Shown piece by piece: positions 12,389-36,200 of a DNA stretch of 64,000 bases; within the stretch, counting starts at the first letter, position 1; the number at the start of each line of letters is the position of its first letter. The notes below the pieces were generated by a model. The model did no database searches. It had not been told where the DNA came from and saw only the letters and a program-made list of their open reading frames with translations. The translations under genes were made by a program, and so were the position numbers. Origin of the DNA: Apostichopus japonicus (lineage: Eukaryota > Echinodermata > Holothuroidea > Aspidochirotida > Stichopodidae); contig NC_092575.1 of the NCBI RefSeq assembly GCF_037975245.1, positions 9,700,001 to 9,764,000 on the forward strand, given 5' to 3'.

Positions 12389-12521
12389 AAGTGCCATTTC
12401 CGGTGATCTGGGGGTATAAAAACCAGAAATTTTCTTGTACGCTGCGCGCCAACTGATGGTGGCGCTCCGCTTAGATAGTAATTCGCGCCACCCAAGTTAA
12501 AAAATCCTGGATACGCCCCTG
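12389..12521 (+). mobile_element. hAT-like right end with core module
   Basis: Carries the core module (AAGTGCCATTTCCGGTGATC ... CTGCGCGCCAAC ... GCTCCGCTTAGATAGTA) and ends AATCCTGGATACGCCCCTG, the complement of CAGGGGCGTATCCAGGATT. The left end was not identified. Confidence 0.55.
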
Positions 12522-13513
12522 TAATATCTGATTTCGTATCACCACAAGTATGCACGGACTTGGCTCGAGTTGTGCTTACTTGGATCGACATGAAAGCCTG
12601 TTCAATGATATGCGCGTAACTCCACATACATTGAAGTTGCGTGCCACATGCGTTTACCTGCGGCTTGTTTGGCCAGGGTATGATGAAATGTGGTGACGTG
12701 ATGGGTCACATGACTTCCAAAAAAAACCTTTATATGCTTCCAAGTTAACAAGATACAAGTAAACAAATGCTCTCGCTCATTATACATACGTGACATAATA
12801 TACTTTGATGACGTCATCAATCACTTGACTTTCAGAAGTGCATATATTTCTTCGAGATTTAAGCAGGCTACACATATCAAACACAATACTTCCTATATGT
12901 AGCTTTTTTACATTTCCGTATTTCCTGTTAGACGGGGATGGGGGGGGGGGGGGGTGGAAGGGACTACCGAGGCCGTCATGGGTAGGAAAGACAATGTTTA
13001 GTCTGCAGCCTCTGTTCAATGTCTTCCTTCTCCATGTCTTCCAATGCTACTTAGAAATATACGCTCTTTTCCATACATCTTCAAAGTCCAGTTTATTTTT
13101 GTCATAGATCACAAGGTCAACTTTAGTTCCTGGGAAACACTCACCCCCTCCAACCAATCGTCACATCAGGACCGCTCAATAGTATTAGCGTGAATGCTCA
13201 TTCTTTATGCTTACGTCATGTGCCTGGTGGTATTCATACCATTCATTGGCATTTATTGTCTATATTTACCTATTGTACGATTTTATTTTCTTGTGTGGCA
13301 CTTGGAACATGCAAAAAAATGAAGATATAAATTATTAGGCTCGGGTCACTCCAAGATTAATGTATGTCGTCCAGTTACAGAGTGTTGACAATTAACAATT
13401 CATAACCATGGACGTTTAATATGAATCTAAGAGACTGACTTCGGACAGCTTGCAGCTCTGATAAGCCAATGAGGCTTCTTCGCGAGTTCCTGCTTACAGG
13501 AGGATCTAAACTA

Positions 13514-13564
13514 CATACAAACATACATACATACATACACGCATACATACATACATACATACAT
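13514..13564 (+). repeat. (CATA)n microsatellite
   Basis: About 12 tetramer units of CATA/TACA with one ACGC interruption. Confidence 0.85.
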
Positions 13565-13956
13565 TAGTTCAAAGTCACATGATTGATGACGTCATCATAC
13601 TTTATTGGCATATCATATTGTTTGGTTTAGAACAAGCTTTCAAGTTTAGTGCTCTATTTCTTTAGCTGAAGATGTAAACGAGTCCCGATAAGTACAAGAC
13701 CCACGAATTCTTTAGTGTGTGATATGATTTTGACTGACTGAAACAAAGTCAAAGAATTAGGCCGCTATAACTATAACGGTCACTGAATAAAAGAAAACAT
13801 TACCAGGTGTGCAAAATTTAACCTAGTTTACTAAATAGGTTAATGGTACTATATATACTGATAATTAACGATGTGGTTAGATCGTGCTGTGGGTTTCTAT
13901 GTTATGGTCGGTCTGTAAACACATATGTGGACCAGACTAAACGGTTACATATATTC

Positions 13957-14453
13957 CGACGTGTCTATGTTCCGACAAAAAGAAATAATTCGGGACAATT
14001 TTTTTTTATCAAAAAAAATCGTTTGTACCAAGAAAACAAGTTCCAAAATTTTTGTGACCAACATTTTTTGGACCAAAATCTCCCCCCCCAAAAAAAATGT
14101 CACCCAAGATTTGTTGTGACCAAAAATTGCTTGTGACCCGAAATTTGTTTGTACTCCAAATTTGTGGACAAAACTTGATTGGCCACAAACGATTTTGGTC
14201 CCAAAAAATTTGCGTACCACAAATTTCGGGTCACAAGCACTGTTTGGGTCATAACAAACCTTGGGCCACATTTTTTTTTCTGAAAACAAATTTTGGTCTC
14301 AAAAAATGTTGGTCCAAAAAAGTTAAGTCCCCAAAAAAATTTCGTCACAAAAATATTGGGGTCACAAAACTACTTTTCTTGGTACAAACAAATTTGTGGA
14401 CCAAAAAAATGCTCCGAATTTTTACTTTTTGTCGGAACATAGAGACGTCGGAA
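13957..14453. mobile_element. Inverted-repeat element made of TTTGTGACC-type words
   Basis: Outer ends are inverted copies: CCGACGTGTCTATGTTCCGA on the left and the complement of CCGACGTCTCTATGTTCCGA on the right, each followed inward by CAAAAAG. The interior of about 440 bp is a degenerate series of TTTGTGACCAAA, CCCAAAAAA and TTTGTGGACC words on both strands. It includes a 21-bp inverted pair built on TGCTTGTGACCCG at 14127-14147 and 14218-14238. The right outer word is duplicated in tandem to about 14470. There is no coding capacity; open frames here are by-products of the word repeats. Confidence 0.6.
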
Positions 14454-14846
14454 CATAGAGACGTCGGAACATAGTGTTGTGTTTGTTCGTTTGGGGTGTT
14501 TTTTCCTGTCCTTTACGAAATAACCAATAAAGTAGGCTTAGTAGAATCTTGAATGTTATAACTGATTTATTTTCTCTTCTTTTCTTACAACTTCGAAGCA
14601 CACTTCTTCTTCTCCTTCCTCTAATTTTTCCACCCTCGGAAACCCGTCACGTAAAACATGCATATGATTGGACAATGATTATCACATGAGTAGGGGAAGT
14701 ACCCTTTACGTAATTAACTCTGAAATTTTGACATCACTATACGACAATAGGGATGTCGCCGACTAAACACTAAGTTGTAGTATGCTGCACACAGGGTTAG
14801 GGCTTTGTAACTTCACAACGTTTAAGTTTTCATGTCTTAAACGCAC

Positions 14847-15586
14847 TGCTGACAGGTGTCACTTTTACGAGTTGCATCCGGAAAGGTTTTTCTGTTTTTT
14901 CAATGGGATTTGGAACGCTCGAGTCCAAAGCTGAAATCAGTTCTTCAATCGGACGTTCATCTCCCTGTTGTGTGAAGAAGTAAAAAACATAGGTTATATG
15001 TCTTATAGACATTTAATATTAGGAATGATTATTGTACAAGGGAACTTTCACCTCACTTGACCTAATCCTTTAGTATAAAAAAAAGTCTATAGCATTCTAA
15101 AATAAAGGTAACTTCTCGCGAGCTTCGAAATGAAATAACAATAAGGTCATTATAATTGTCAACACTCGTAACGAACTTGGGGAGTGTTTAAACACTTAAA
15201 TGTGTTTTGAGCCGAAAATCGTTTATTCTGTAGGCATCGTGGCCTTCCGCAGCCCTTCGTGTATGACTGGTAGGTCAACGAAACAAGTATTCTTGAGATC
15301 ACATAGTGAGGAGGAGGAGGAGGAGGAGTAGGAGACGGAGGAGGAGGAGGAGGGAGAATGGGGAATTTAACTTTAAATGGTATCATTTTTGGAATCATCA
15401 ATTATAGTTAATCTGGAATTTGTTCATTACCCCGTGCAATGGGTCATAAGTCGAACCACGGATTATGGGGGAATTGCCATGGAAACCGTTATCTGTCAAC
15501 AGCGTCCTCACTATGGTCTTAAATTGCTCCACGAGCTCATCGTCGTTATTAACGTTTATGAAGATTATTATCTTCTATACCCCGAC
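14847..15586 (-). pseudogene. EF-Tu-like gene remnant, two exons
   Basis: Seen: exon 15431-15586 reads IIIFIN, NNDDELVEQFKTIVRTLL and SPIIRGS. Exon 14847-14964 reads GDERPIEELISALDSSVPNP and TEKPFRMQL. They align end to end with exons 4 and 5 of the EF-Tu gene at 30272-45221, with the same intron position and phase (phase 0 between them, phase 1 after exon 5 at AGCA|GTGCGT). Oddities: the NKxD guanine-specificity motif is lost (FINVNNDDEL, three codons shorter), and the natural 5' edge of exon 4 reads V-G-V-stop. An alternative acceptor at 15574/15575 would skip that stop. No counterparts of exons 1-3 or 6-9 were found nearby. Inferred: a decayed duplicate made after the introns were present. 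A GTPase-dead but expressed paralogue cannot be excluded. Confidence 0.65.
15306..15352 (+). repeat. (GGA)n microsatellite
   Basis: Interrupted GAGGAGGAGG run of about 47 bp. The complementary proline-coding frame is an artefact of the repeat. Confidence 0.8.
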
Positions 15587-25332
<9,746 letters not shown>

Positions 25333-28090
25333 AAATGTCATCGTTTAACTGCATGCATGAGAATATTTATCCTACATATTACATATTCCAAACTAACACA
25401 AACCAGAATAATGTCATCGTTTAACTGCATGCATGAGAATATTAATCATGCATAGTACATCTACCAAACTAACACAAACCAGAATAATATCATCCTTTAA
25501 CTGCATGAGAGAATATTAATCCTACATAGTACATATTCCAAACTAACACAAACCAGAATAATATCATCGTTTAACTGCATGCATGAGAATATTAATCATG
25601 CATAGTACATCTACCAAACTAACACAAACCAGAATAATATCATCCTTTAACTGCATGCATGAGAATATTAATCATGCATAGTACATATTCCAAACTAACA
25701 CAAACCAGAATAATATCATCCTTTAACTGCATGAGAGAATATTAATCCTACATAGTACATCTACCAAACTAACACAAACCAGAATAATGTCATCGTTTAA
25801 CTGCATGCATGAGAATATTAATCATGCATAGTACATATTCCAAACTAACACAAACCAGAATAATATCATCCTTTAACTGCATGAGAGAATATTAATCATG
25901 CATAGTACATCTACCAAACTAACACAAACCAGAATAATATCATCCTTTAACTGCATGAGAGAATATTAATCCTACATAGTACATCTACCAAACTAACACA
26001 AACCAGAATAATATCATCCTTTAACTGCATGAGAGAATATTAATCCTACATAGTACATATTCCAAACTAACACAAACCAGAATAATATCATCCTTTAACT
26101 GCATGAGAGAATATTAATCCTACATAGTACATCTACCAAACTAACACAAACCAGAATAATGTCATCGTTTAACTGCATGCATGAGAATATTAATCCTACA
26201 TAGTACATATTCCAAACTAACACAAACCAGAATAATATCATCCTTTAACTGCATGAGAGAATATTAATCCTACATAGTACATCTACCAAACTAACACAAA
26301 CCAGAATAATATCATCCTTTAACTGCATGAGAGAATATTAATCATGCATAGTACATCTACCAAACTAACACAAACCAGAATAATATCATCCTTTAACTGC
26401 ATGAGAGAATATTAATCCTACATAGTACATATTCCAAACTAACACAAACCAGAATAATATCATCCTTTAACTGCATGAGAGAATATTAATCCTACATAGT
26501 ACATCTACCAAACTAACACAAACCAGAATAATGTCATCGTTTAACTGCATGCATGAGAATATTAATCATGCATAGTACATCTACCAAACTAACACAAACC
26601 AGAATAATATCATCCTTTAACTGCATGAGAGAATATTAATCCTACATAGTACATATTCCAAACTAACACAAACCAGAATAATATCATCCTTTAACTGCAT
26701 GAGAGAATATTAATCCTACATAGTACATCTACCAAACTAACACAAACCAGAATAATATCATCCTTTAACTGCATGAGAGAATATTAATCCTACATAGTAC
26801 ATCTACCAAACTAACACAAACCAGAATAATATCATCCTTTAACTGCATGAGAGAATATTAATCCTACATAGTACATATTCCAAACTAACACAAACCAGAA
26901 TAATATCATCCTTTAACTGCATGAGAGAATATTAATCCTACATAGTACATCTACCAAACTAACACAAACCAGAATAATATCATCGTTTAACTGCATGCAT
27001 GAGAATATTAATCATGCATAGTACATCTACCAAACTAACACAAACCAGAATAATATCATCCTTTAACTGCATGAGAGAATATTAATCCTACATAGTACAT
27101 ATTCCAAACTAACACAAACCAGAATAATATCATCCTTTAACTGCATGAGAGAATATTAATCCTACATAGTACATCTACCAAACTAACACAAACCAGAATA
27201 ATGTCATCGTTTAACTGCATGCATGAGAATATTAATCATGCATAGTACATCTACCAAACTAACACAAACCAGAATAATATCATCCTTTAACTGCATGAGA
27301 GAATATTAATCATGCATAGTACATCTACCAAACTAACACAAACCAGAATAATATCATCCTTTAACTGCATGAGAGAATATTAATCCTACATAGTACATCT
27401 ACCAAACTAACACAAACCAGAATAATGTCATCGTTTAACTGCATGCATGAGAATATTAATCATGCATAGTACATCTACCAAACTAACACAAACCAGAATA
27501 ATATCATCCTTTAACTGCATGAGAGAATATTAATCCTACATAGTACATATTCCAAACTAACACAAACCAGAATAATATCATCCTTTAACTGCATGAGAGA
27601 ATATTAATCCTACATAGTACATCTACCAAACTAACACAAACCAGAATAATATCATCCTTTAACTGCATGAGAGAATATTAATCCTACATAGTACATCTAC
27701 CAAACTAACACAAACCAGAATAATGTCATCGTTTAACTGCATGCATGAGAATATTAATCATGCATAGTACATCTACCAAACTAACACAAACCAGAATAAT
27801 ATCATCCTTTAACTGCATGAGAGAATATTTATCCTACATAGTACATCTACCAAACTAACACAAACCAGAATAATGTCATCGTTTAACTGCATGCATGAGA
27901 ATATTAATCATGCATAGTACATATTCCAAACTAACACAAACCAGAATAATATCATCCTTTAACTGCATGAGAGAATATCTATCCTACATAGTACATCTAC
28001 CAAACTAACACAAACCAGAATAATGTCATCGTTTAACTGCATGCATGAGAATATTAATACTACAAATTACATATACCAAAATAACACAAA
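25333..28090 (+). repeat. 74/76-bp satellite array, about 36 units
   Basis: Tandem units running from AATAAT(A/G)TCATC to CTAACACAAACCAG. Type 1 (76 bp) has GTCATCG, GCATGCATGAGAAT and usually CATGCATAG. Type 2 (74 bp) has ATCATCC, GCATGAGAGAAT and usually CCTACATAG. A second site is CTACC or ATTCC. The types come in recurring trios (type 1 with CTACC, type 2 with ATTCC, type 2 with CTACC), suggesting an imperfect higher-order repeat of about 224 bp. The array lies 3' of the EF-Tu gene and is non-coding. Confidence 0.95.
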
Positions 28091-28620
28091 CCAGAATCAA
28101 CTACATGCATGAGAATATTGATCGTATTGATCATATTTATCCTACATAGTACATATACCAAACTAACAAAAAAAAGTGAATACTACTTTCGGTCATACAT
28201 AGTAACAAATTGTGACACGGTTAGACAGGCGCCTTGCGAGGAATTTGCCAAGGGAGGGGCAAAGCTTGTAGGCAAACTAACTAAGCGTAGCGCCACTGTA
28301 AGTTGGCGCGAAGCGCAAAAGAAAATTTTGGCCGAAAATACTTCCCAGATCGCTGGAAATGGCACTTCCCAGGCCTTGTAAGTTGCATCTAAGCATTTTC
28401 TATTTTGAAATTACTAGCGATATCATATATTGGGGGACATGTCCCCCCGTCCCCCCCCCCCCCCATGATCGCCGCCCATGATGTCATCGTTTAACTGCAT
28501 GCATGAGAATATCTATCCTACATATTACATATACCAAACTAAAACCAGAATAATGTCATCGTTTAGCTGCATGCATGAGAATATTTATCCTACATAATAC
28601 ATCTACCAAACTAACACAAA
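28091..28620 (+). repeat. Tandem 530-bp block, copy 1 (satellite edge plus core-module repeat)
   Basis: Runs from ...AATCAACTACATGCATGAG through a core-module repeat in reverse orientation (28190-28460, ending CATGATCGCCGCCCATG after a long C-run) and back into degenerate satellite units. The sequence at 28621-29127 is almost identical. The 90-codon open frame inside both copies is not supported as a gene. Confidence 0.85.
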
Positions 28621-29127
28621 CCAGAATCAACTATATGCATGAGAATATTGATCGTATTGATCATATTTATCCTACATAGTACATATACCAAACTAACAAA
28701 AAAAAGTGAATACTACTTTCGGTCATACATAGTAACAAATTGTGACACGGTTAGACAGGCGCCTTGCGAGGAATTTGCCAAGGGAGGGGCAAAGCTTGTA
28801 GGCAAACTAACTAAGCGTAGCGCCACTGTAAGTTGGCGCGAAGCGCAAAAGAAAATTTTGGCCGAAAATACTTCCCAGATCGCTGGAAATGGCACTTCCC
28901 AGGCCTTGTAAGTTGCATCTAAGCATTTTCTATTTTGAAATTACTAGCGATATCATATATTGGGGGACATGTCCCCCCGTCCCCCCCCCCCCCATGATCG
29001 CCGCCCATGATGTCATCGTTTAACTGCATGCATGAGAATATCTATCCTACATATTACATATATACCAAACTAAAACCATGAGAATATTTATCCTACATAA
29101 TACATCTACCAAACTAACACAAACCAG
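28621..29127 (+). repeat. Tandem 530-bp block, copy 2
   Basis: Near-perfect second copy of 28091-28620: one C/T change in the first 30 bases, one fewer C in the C-run, and a short deletion in the last satellite part. High identity points to a recent unequal exchange or an assembly duplication. Confidence 0.85.
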
Positions 29128-30271
29128 AATAATTTCAGCCCTCCCATGGTTACTTGCCATATTTGCAGAAGATGAACATCTTAGCAAATTGTGAACAGCG
29201 TTTCGGTACTATATGAATACAGTATATAAGCTTCAATCGCAACCTCCTTAGCAAATACTGGTTTTTTTCAAAGCTGAGATTCTCGAGATGTATGTCTTCA
29301 AAAAATGTGCACATTTGACTTCTGCTGATATTCAACCGTACCTTCTGCTGGCTACGCTAAAGCTGCATGTCAATTATGACATTTGTCAATATATCTCTTC
29401 TCAAGAGGTTTCATGTTTGACCGTTAGTTAAATCACATGACCCTTGGCCTCGAAAAAGACTGTAGCCTAATTGTTGCACAGTATAGGGCCATCCAAAGAT
29501 TCATGTGCAAACTTTGTTCAGATTACTGTCCTTGAGATTTGAGCTATCCGGATTTCATATTCTTTGCGGAGCTTTAATTGTGGTAATCAAACGACATACA
29601 AACGAAGAGACTTTCCATCGTCCCTCTTCATGAGATATCGTGTTGTGTGAGGCTTTCACTGTTCAGGTCTTGAAACTATTCGAATTACCACCAAAGAATG
29701 TTTAACAAATAATCTATAATACATGTACTAACTTCTGTTACGATTCTTGAGATAAGGAGCTTGTACGATAATCCCAATTGACTTCTATTGACCTCAAATT
29801 ATCAATGATCTCGGCTAACACAATATGGACGTTGCACTTATTACGGACATTCTACATGCTAAGTACCCCTTAAGTTTCAACATGCCACTCATTTCGATAT
29901 AATATTTGCCATGTTTTCAAGTGTTAGCCCCTGCTGACCGCAAATGACCTTTGATTCCATCACAAACGGTATATGTTGTTGCACGTCATAAAATTAATTG
30001 GTAAAATGGTAAACTTTCAATATTCTATCTCGTATATGTAATTTTACCTATAGTTTTATGATTAAGGCTAGCATGGCTTAAATTGAAGAAAAAAAATATT
30101 AGGGAAATCGGATGATATATATCTACAGCGCATATCGCATAACCTTTGTGCAGTATGAATAATGGTAATTATATTCAGTGTAATGTGACTATTGTTGACT
30201 GCTATACGGACACTACAGATACGACAAAAGGAGGTATTATCAGCCATTTTGCCAATACTGATAATATGGCG
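29128..30271. other. 3' flank of the EF-Tu gene
   Basis: No gene seen. About 29380-29970 holds degenerate copies of the AGGTCA/TGACC-containing repeat described at 31390-32900. No clear AATAAA poly(A) signal was found close to the EF-Tu stop codon. Confidence 0.4.
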
Positions 30272-33200
30272 CTACACTATTATTTGTATAATCACACCGC
30301 TTCCAATAGTCCTGCCGCCCTCTCTCAATACAAACGTTTGTGCTTCTTCGCATAGGGTTGGTTTGCTAAGTTCCATTTGAACTTCAATATTATCACCTGA
30401 AATTGATAAAGAAAACGTTTCCTTGCAATACCAAAGTAACATTTACTTCATACTGGAATAGTATATTGGAATGGTATAAACCCCATCAAATTAAAATGAA
30501 TTTATATTTTTGTAAGCTGTGGGCATATACCTTGAAGGGCATTATTGAGAGGTCTTTCTTGTGCACCTTATAATATCGGTTTGTGTATTGGGCGAAGATA
30601 TGGGTCATGGGTTCATGTATCTTTAATATAATATAATTTAATATCATTTTAACTAGTACACCAATATAATCTGCAAGGGTTTGTCAAGAAAGAAAAGAAA
30701 AAGTCAAAAAATGGACGAGACAATCAAAACAGTATATAGTCAAATGGGTCATAATGTAATGAAGGAATTATTCTAAGTTTATGGTAATGGTTTAACTATA
30801 TTTATGGTAATACATAGATGGTCATACAGTATCCTGTTTTGGTTTCCTTTATATATCATGCAACGACTAGCATGAAATGTTATCAAAATCAAGTGGTTTG
30901 TAAATTTGTTGTACAAACAAAATGCACATTAGGTAGTTAATATACTTTTAAATATATTTTTGAATTATTTTCGTTTGAGAAGACGATATCAATCGATGAT
31001 TTGGCTGCATTTGACGAGAAACAAAAAATAACGCCTTTGCAATTAATAAATGATTCTTTGTAAAATATACTAAAGAAATAGAAGCATTACCTGGCATAGC
31101 CATTTCTATACCGTTTGGTAATACTAGCTTGACTTCCACAGCAGCAGTGTCAACATACAATGTAGGTCTATAGTTTTTAAAAAATGGAGTGTGTCGACCG
31201 CCTTCATCCTTTTGGAGCACGTAAACCTGCACACAAAAAGAACTAGAAAAGATGTAACAATGCATTGTGGTTTCGATCATGTAACATGAACAGTTTTCTT
31301 CATGAATCTAACTTAATACATAGTGAGGGTGTACAACATACTTGATATTAGTAATACAGTGAAAAGCAGTGTGATGTGACAACCAATAACTTCACTATGA
31401 CACAGGCTGTCCTGAAATGACCATTGACCTCAACAACAGACATCTTGTACTATACAGTATGTGATACATCAACACATTAAATATGACATCTGTCCTTGTT
31501 GTAATATTGTGTAACATGCTTTCACAATTTGACACCTGGTGAACTCAAACGACCATCGACCTCCGCCCACATTAGGCTTCCTGTACTCAATGTGGTACAA
31601 TTACATACAAAGTATGCAATTTGTACGATATTATGTATAGCGTATAGAGACAGGTCAGAGACAGGGGAGTGAAGTAAATGTTTGGCGCTTTTTTACTTCA
31701 AATGACATTTGACCTCCACCAAAAGCATATAATTGGCTCCTTGAATTTGATATGGTACATCTAAAAACCAAATAGGAGATATGTCCAAGGTTCCATTCTT
31801 GCAATATCATGTTTACTGTAGGTTTTCAAATTTGACGATATTCTTCTTGTAATCAATGTGGTAATTCTACAAACTTAATGTTGGGTCTGCCGAAGTTTCC
31901 TTTCTCGAGATATGATGTTTACAAGGTTTTCACAATTTGACCCCTGGTGACCCTAAATGACCTTTGACCTCCACAAAAAACAGAAGAATTCTTTTATTTC
32001 ATGTCGTACTTTTAAACATTAAATATGAAATTGGTCCGACGTTCCCTTCTTGAGATATCGTGTTTACAAGCTGGGCGTCACAAACGCACACACAATACAC
32101 ATACGCCATTATGAATGCAAAAGTTTCGATCATATCATTGAAACCAAACAAAATTGGCTGGGATCTAGGCCTATATACTTGTTCATTACACAGAAACGTT
32201 CAGAAACCAGAATGCAAAAATGCATGGAGGTTCATTACAATAGACTTCTACTTGTTCATCAGAAATAGCGCTTTGTAATATAAGCGTCCTGACTTCTTCC
32301 ATAAGATATCATGTTTAAAAGATTTCAGAGTTTGACCACTGGTAACCCAGATGGCCTTCGACCTCCACCTACACGATTGAGTTCTTCTATACAATATAAC
32401 GCATCCGCATGCCAAGTATGCAAATATTCATGCTTCCTAACTTAAGATATCGTGTTTACAAGGTTTTCAATATTTGACTTCTGGTGACCCAGATGACCTT
32501 TGAACTCCACTGAAAAACAATATATTACTCAATATAACACACCAATAATGATAAGTATAAGAAGTATCCATATTTCTAACTTGAGATATAGTGTTTACAA
32601 GGTTTTCAGTTTTTGATCTCTGGTGACCTCAGATGACCATTGACCTCCAACAAATAAGATAGACCTATTCTACTCAATACGACGCATTCACGTGGTAAAT
32701 ATGAAAAGTGTCCATGTTTCCTATCTTGAGATATAGTGATTACGAGGTTTCAGCATTGACCTCTGATGACCTCAGATGACCTTTGATCTCCACAAAAACT
32801 TGAGGGTTCTTCCTCTTAATTAACGCATCAACATGGTAAGCATTAAAAATATCCTTGGTTCCTATCATGAGATAACGTGTTTACAAGTTGGGCGTCACAC
32901 ACGCACATACACCAATTCATGACTGTATTGCTTACGAAAATCATCGAAACCAAAAATGACCCCCTTGTCATGGGTTTCATTTCACAGTAGAACATTTCAG
33001 TTAACCAAGTTACATGAATCTACCTGACCATGGGTCACAAGATCAGATTCAAGTTTCTTTATGAACATGAGGAGAGCTCTTGTTTATATATCTCGGCTCA
33101 TGTTTACATAATGTTTGTCCCCGCTCACACGAGCATAACCTTACCTGAGCCACTACTGATGAATGGGATTTACTGCCACGTGCACATAAAATCATTCCGC

Positions 33201-36200
33201 GCTTCACATCTTCTTCCTTTATACCGTCTAGAAGAACGCCAACCTGGTCACCCTGTTGACCTTTATCCAGTATTTTCCTGAAGGTTTCGACACCTAGATA
33301 CGGAAACAAATAACCGCTGGGAAAACCTCGATAACGTGAAAGGAACTATTTCGTGCATGTCTTTTATATTGAGCTCGTTCACTAAACTGAAATGACATTG
33401 ACCAAACTATGTTCATCAAAAAAAAATCACATCATGGTAGAACTCACAGAATAAATGTAGCTTTAATTTTTGAGTTATCGTATTAACAACGTTTTCAGAC
33501 AATGACCTATGTTGACCCCAAATGGCCATTGAACTTCACAGAAAAAGAATAGGATTCTTGTACCGATAAGACGGATCCACATACCAAGTACGTGGTTAAT
33601 CCATCATAAACTTTTTTTGCGTTAACAAGCAAGTGTTACAAACACACACACACACCCTCACACAAACTCACCATCGCATAGATTCCAATTCTTACTCCGG
33701 CAAGGAATATAAAAAGGTCCCACCCCCCCCCCCCATCCTCACTAGTTTGTAATCTGAATTTGCTTACCTCTAATGGTGGTTTCTATTTTGCCATTTGATC
33801 CAAAAAAATCCACCTCATCTCCCAAACTTACAGTACCTGATTTTATCTGACCAATCACAACAGCACCGTGACCTGTCGAGGGAGAGGAATACTGAAAATT
33901 GATAACATAATTAAAAGGAAAACAGTTCATATTTACTGTTTACTCATTATTTTGGAGTAGTGTTAATGATTCGTTTACTTTATAGTAAACTAATAAATCT
34001 CACATTAAGTTACAATATGAACGTGTCATATAGTGAAAGAAGTAATATTTAAAAGGGTTTAAAGTGTTCACTGCGAGAGCATTGAATCTTCTTCGTGACA
34101 ATGTCGTGTTAATGTGTAGATGACACATACGAATGTGTAAGTTTTATACCAAATTTGGGCGCTGTATAAATGTAGTCTAATTGATTTCACCTGGTTTGGA
34201 GTATACGTGGGATATTGGCATGACAAATGACTTCGTTAGGTCCCTCTCAGGCTCACTGAAGTAATTATCCATTGCTTCGACTAGTTCACGAATTGGCGCC
34301 TCATCTCCGCTATCCTACGTAAGAAATGAAAAGGAAACCGTAAAAGCGGCCAAGCTGTTGAAGAACCCTGGCTTGGTCATATCAGGGAGTTGTCTGGGAC
34401 TAACAACTTACATGGTCATACACTGGGTATTAGGGATACATGCAGGTGGATGAGTGTGTGTGTGTAACGCCTCGCTTGTAAACACGATATCTCAAGAAGA
34501 GAAGCTACCACATTGAGTAGAGGAAGCACTTGTTTTAAAAGAGGTCATAGGTCATGTGGCGTCATCAGGGGTCAAATTGTGAAAACCTTGTAAACACGAT
34601 GATCTCTCTCTCAAGAAGAGAAGCTTGGATCAGTCTCATATTTAGTATGTATTTGTGACACGTTAAGTACATGACGCCTATTGTTGTTTGTAGAGGTCAA
34701 TGGTCATTTGGAGTCACCAGAGGTCAATTGTGGAAACCTTGTTTCATAATCTACCGTATCTCCAACCAAGGGCGTAGGAACCGGGGGGCTGGGGGCGCCA
34801 GCCCCCAGTGAAAAATATGGGGGGGGCGGAAGTATCAATCCGCCCCCCGCTCCGCAAGTCAGAAAACCCCTTTTTCATTTCCAAATGAGAAAAAATCTCA
34901 TTTGGAGCACCAAATTGCATTTAAGGCCAGGTGAAATTGCAAAATTCTTTACAAAATGGAGTGAGAGTTGAAGTATGCTATATTGCACCAAATTGCATCT
35001 GAGGCCACCTGGAAATGCAAAAAAATTCCAAAGGGGAGGGGGACACCCCCTCCCCTTAGACCCCTCCCCCAGGCCGGCCATCAGTCTTCAGCCCCCCCCC
35101 ACTCAAAAGAACCTTCCTACGCCGCTGTCTCCAACCGTCCCGCCTATGACATGGGCGTGACGCCGTATAACAATAGGAGAGGTTGTTGGCAATTAGTTTA
35201 TGGGCACCCGTAGATAGTTTCAGCGAACCAGCGATCAAAGTGCTGTTGAATTAACTGTGTCGCTATTTGTATCCGCACTCCGTATATGCATGGAGGTAAA
35301 AACAGACCTCCATGGTATATGGTAGGCCATATGGAAAATAATTGCTGATATAATGTCCATGCGAATTAAAATTATTACCGGTATTAATTATATTTAAAAC
35401 CGGCATTAATTCTCAGCCAATCACCATGCAGCTTCATATGCCGGTATTAAATATAATTAATACGGGCATAAAATATAATTAATACATCGCTTTGATATAG
35501 GCAGTGTAATGGGAAAATAGCGATATGTTTCGCACACCAATCTGCAGCTAAAAGACAAGATAAATAATTGGGAAAATGTGCGAATCGCGCCAATCGAGTA
35601 ACGGTTCAAAGTAGCAGCGAGGTACGTGTATAGGCTTAGGACTCGCGCACACCTAGCTACTGTATAGTACATACCTAGTATATACTATACTACTAGAGGA
35701 ACCCTAATGGAACAGAAGCTGAACTATCTTTGACGGTATTTCTGTAGATGTTTTATTTTATATGTTCGAGACACTACAGTAGGCCTAGCTGCTTATTTAT
35801 GAGTCTGCGACATATTTTTACTTTGTTCATCAGAATATTTTGGTGGAAAAAAGTTTCAATTTCATACTGCACAAAAACATAATTTTCCAATGTGCAATAA
35901 CGTAGCACCATGTATCTGCCTAAGTGTCTACTCTTTGTTCATAGGAAGTATTGATGTTGTAGATCTGTACTATGGAGACTTGAACAGCAATCATAGTGGC
36001 GAGTGAATTTTGCGTTTTGGCGAGTAGATCTTTAGTTACGGTCGCCAAATAGCGAGTACTTTTAAATATATTTCAGGTCGAGGATAGGCTGAAAACCTTT
36101 AAAACATGATTTCTCATGGTAGAAATCATGGATACTTTTCATATATGGTATATGGATTTGCCATATTGAGTACAAGAATCCAAGCTGTTGCTTGTGAGGT

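Noticed and set aside
25333-28090. CRISPR-like array
   Set aside because: Units are contiguous with no unique spacers and the genome is eukaryotic; this is a satellite.
28109-28911. Two identical 90-codon open frames
   Set aside because: They lie within the tandem 530-bp block and run across satellite and transposon-derived sequence. Identity reflects DNA duplication, not selection.
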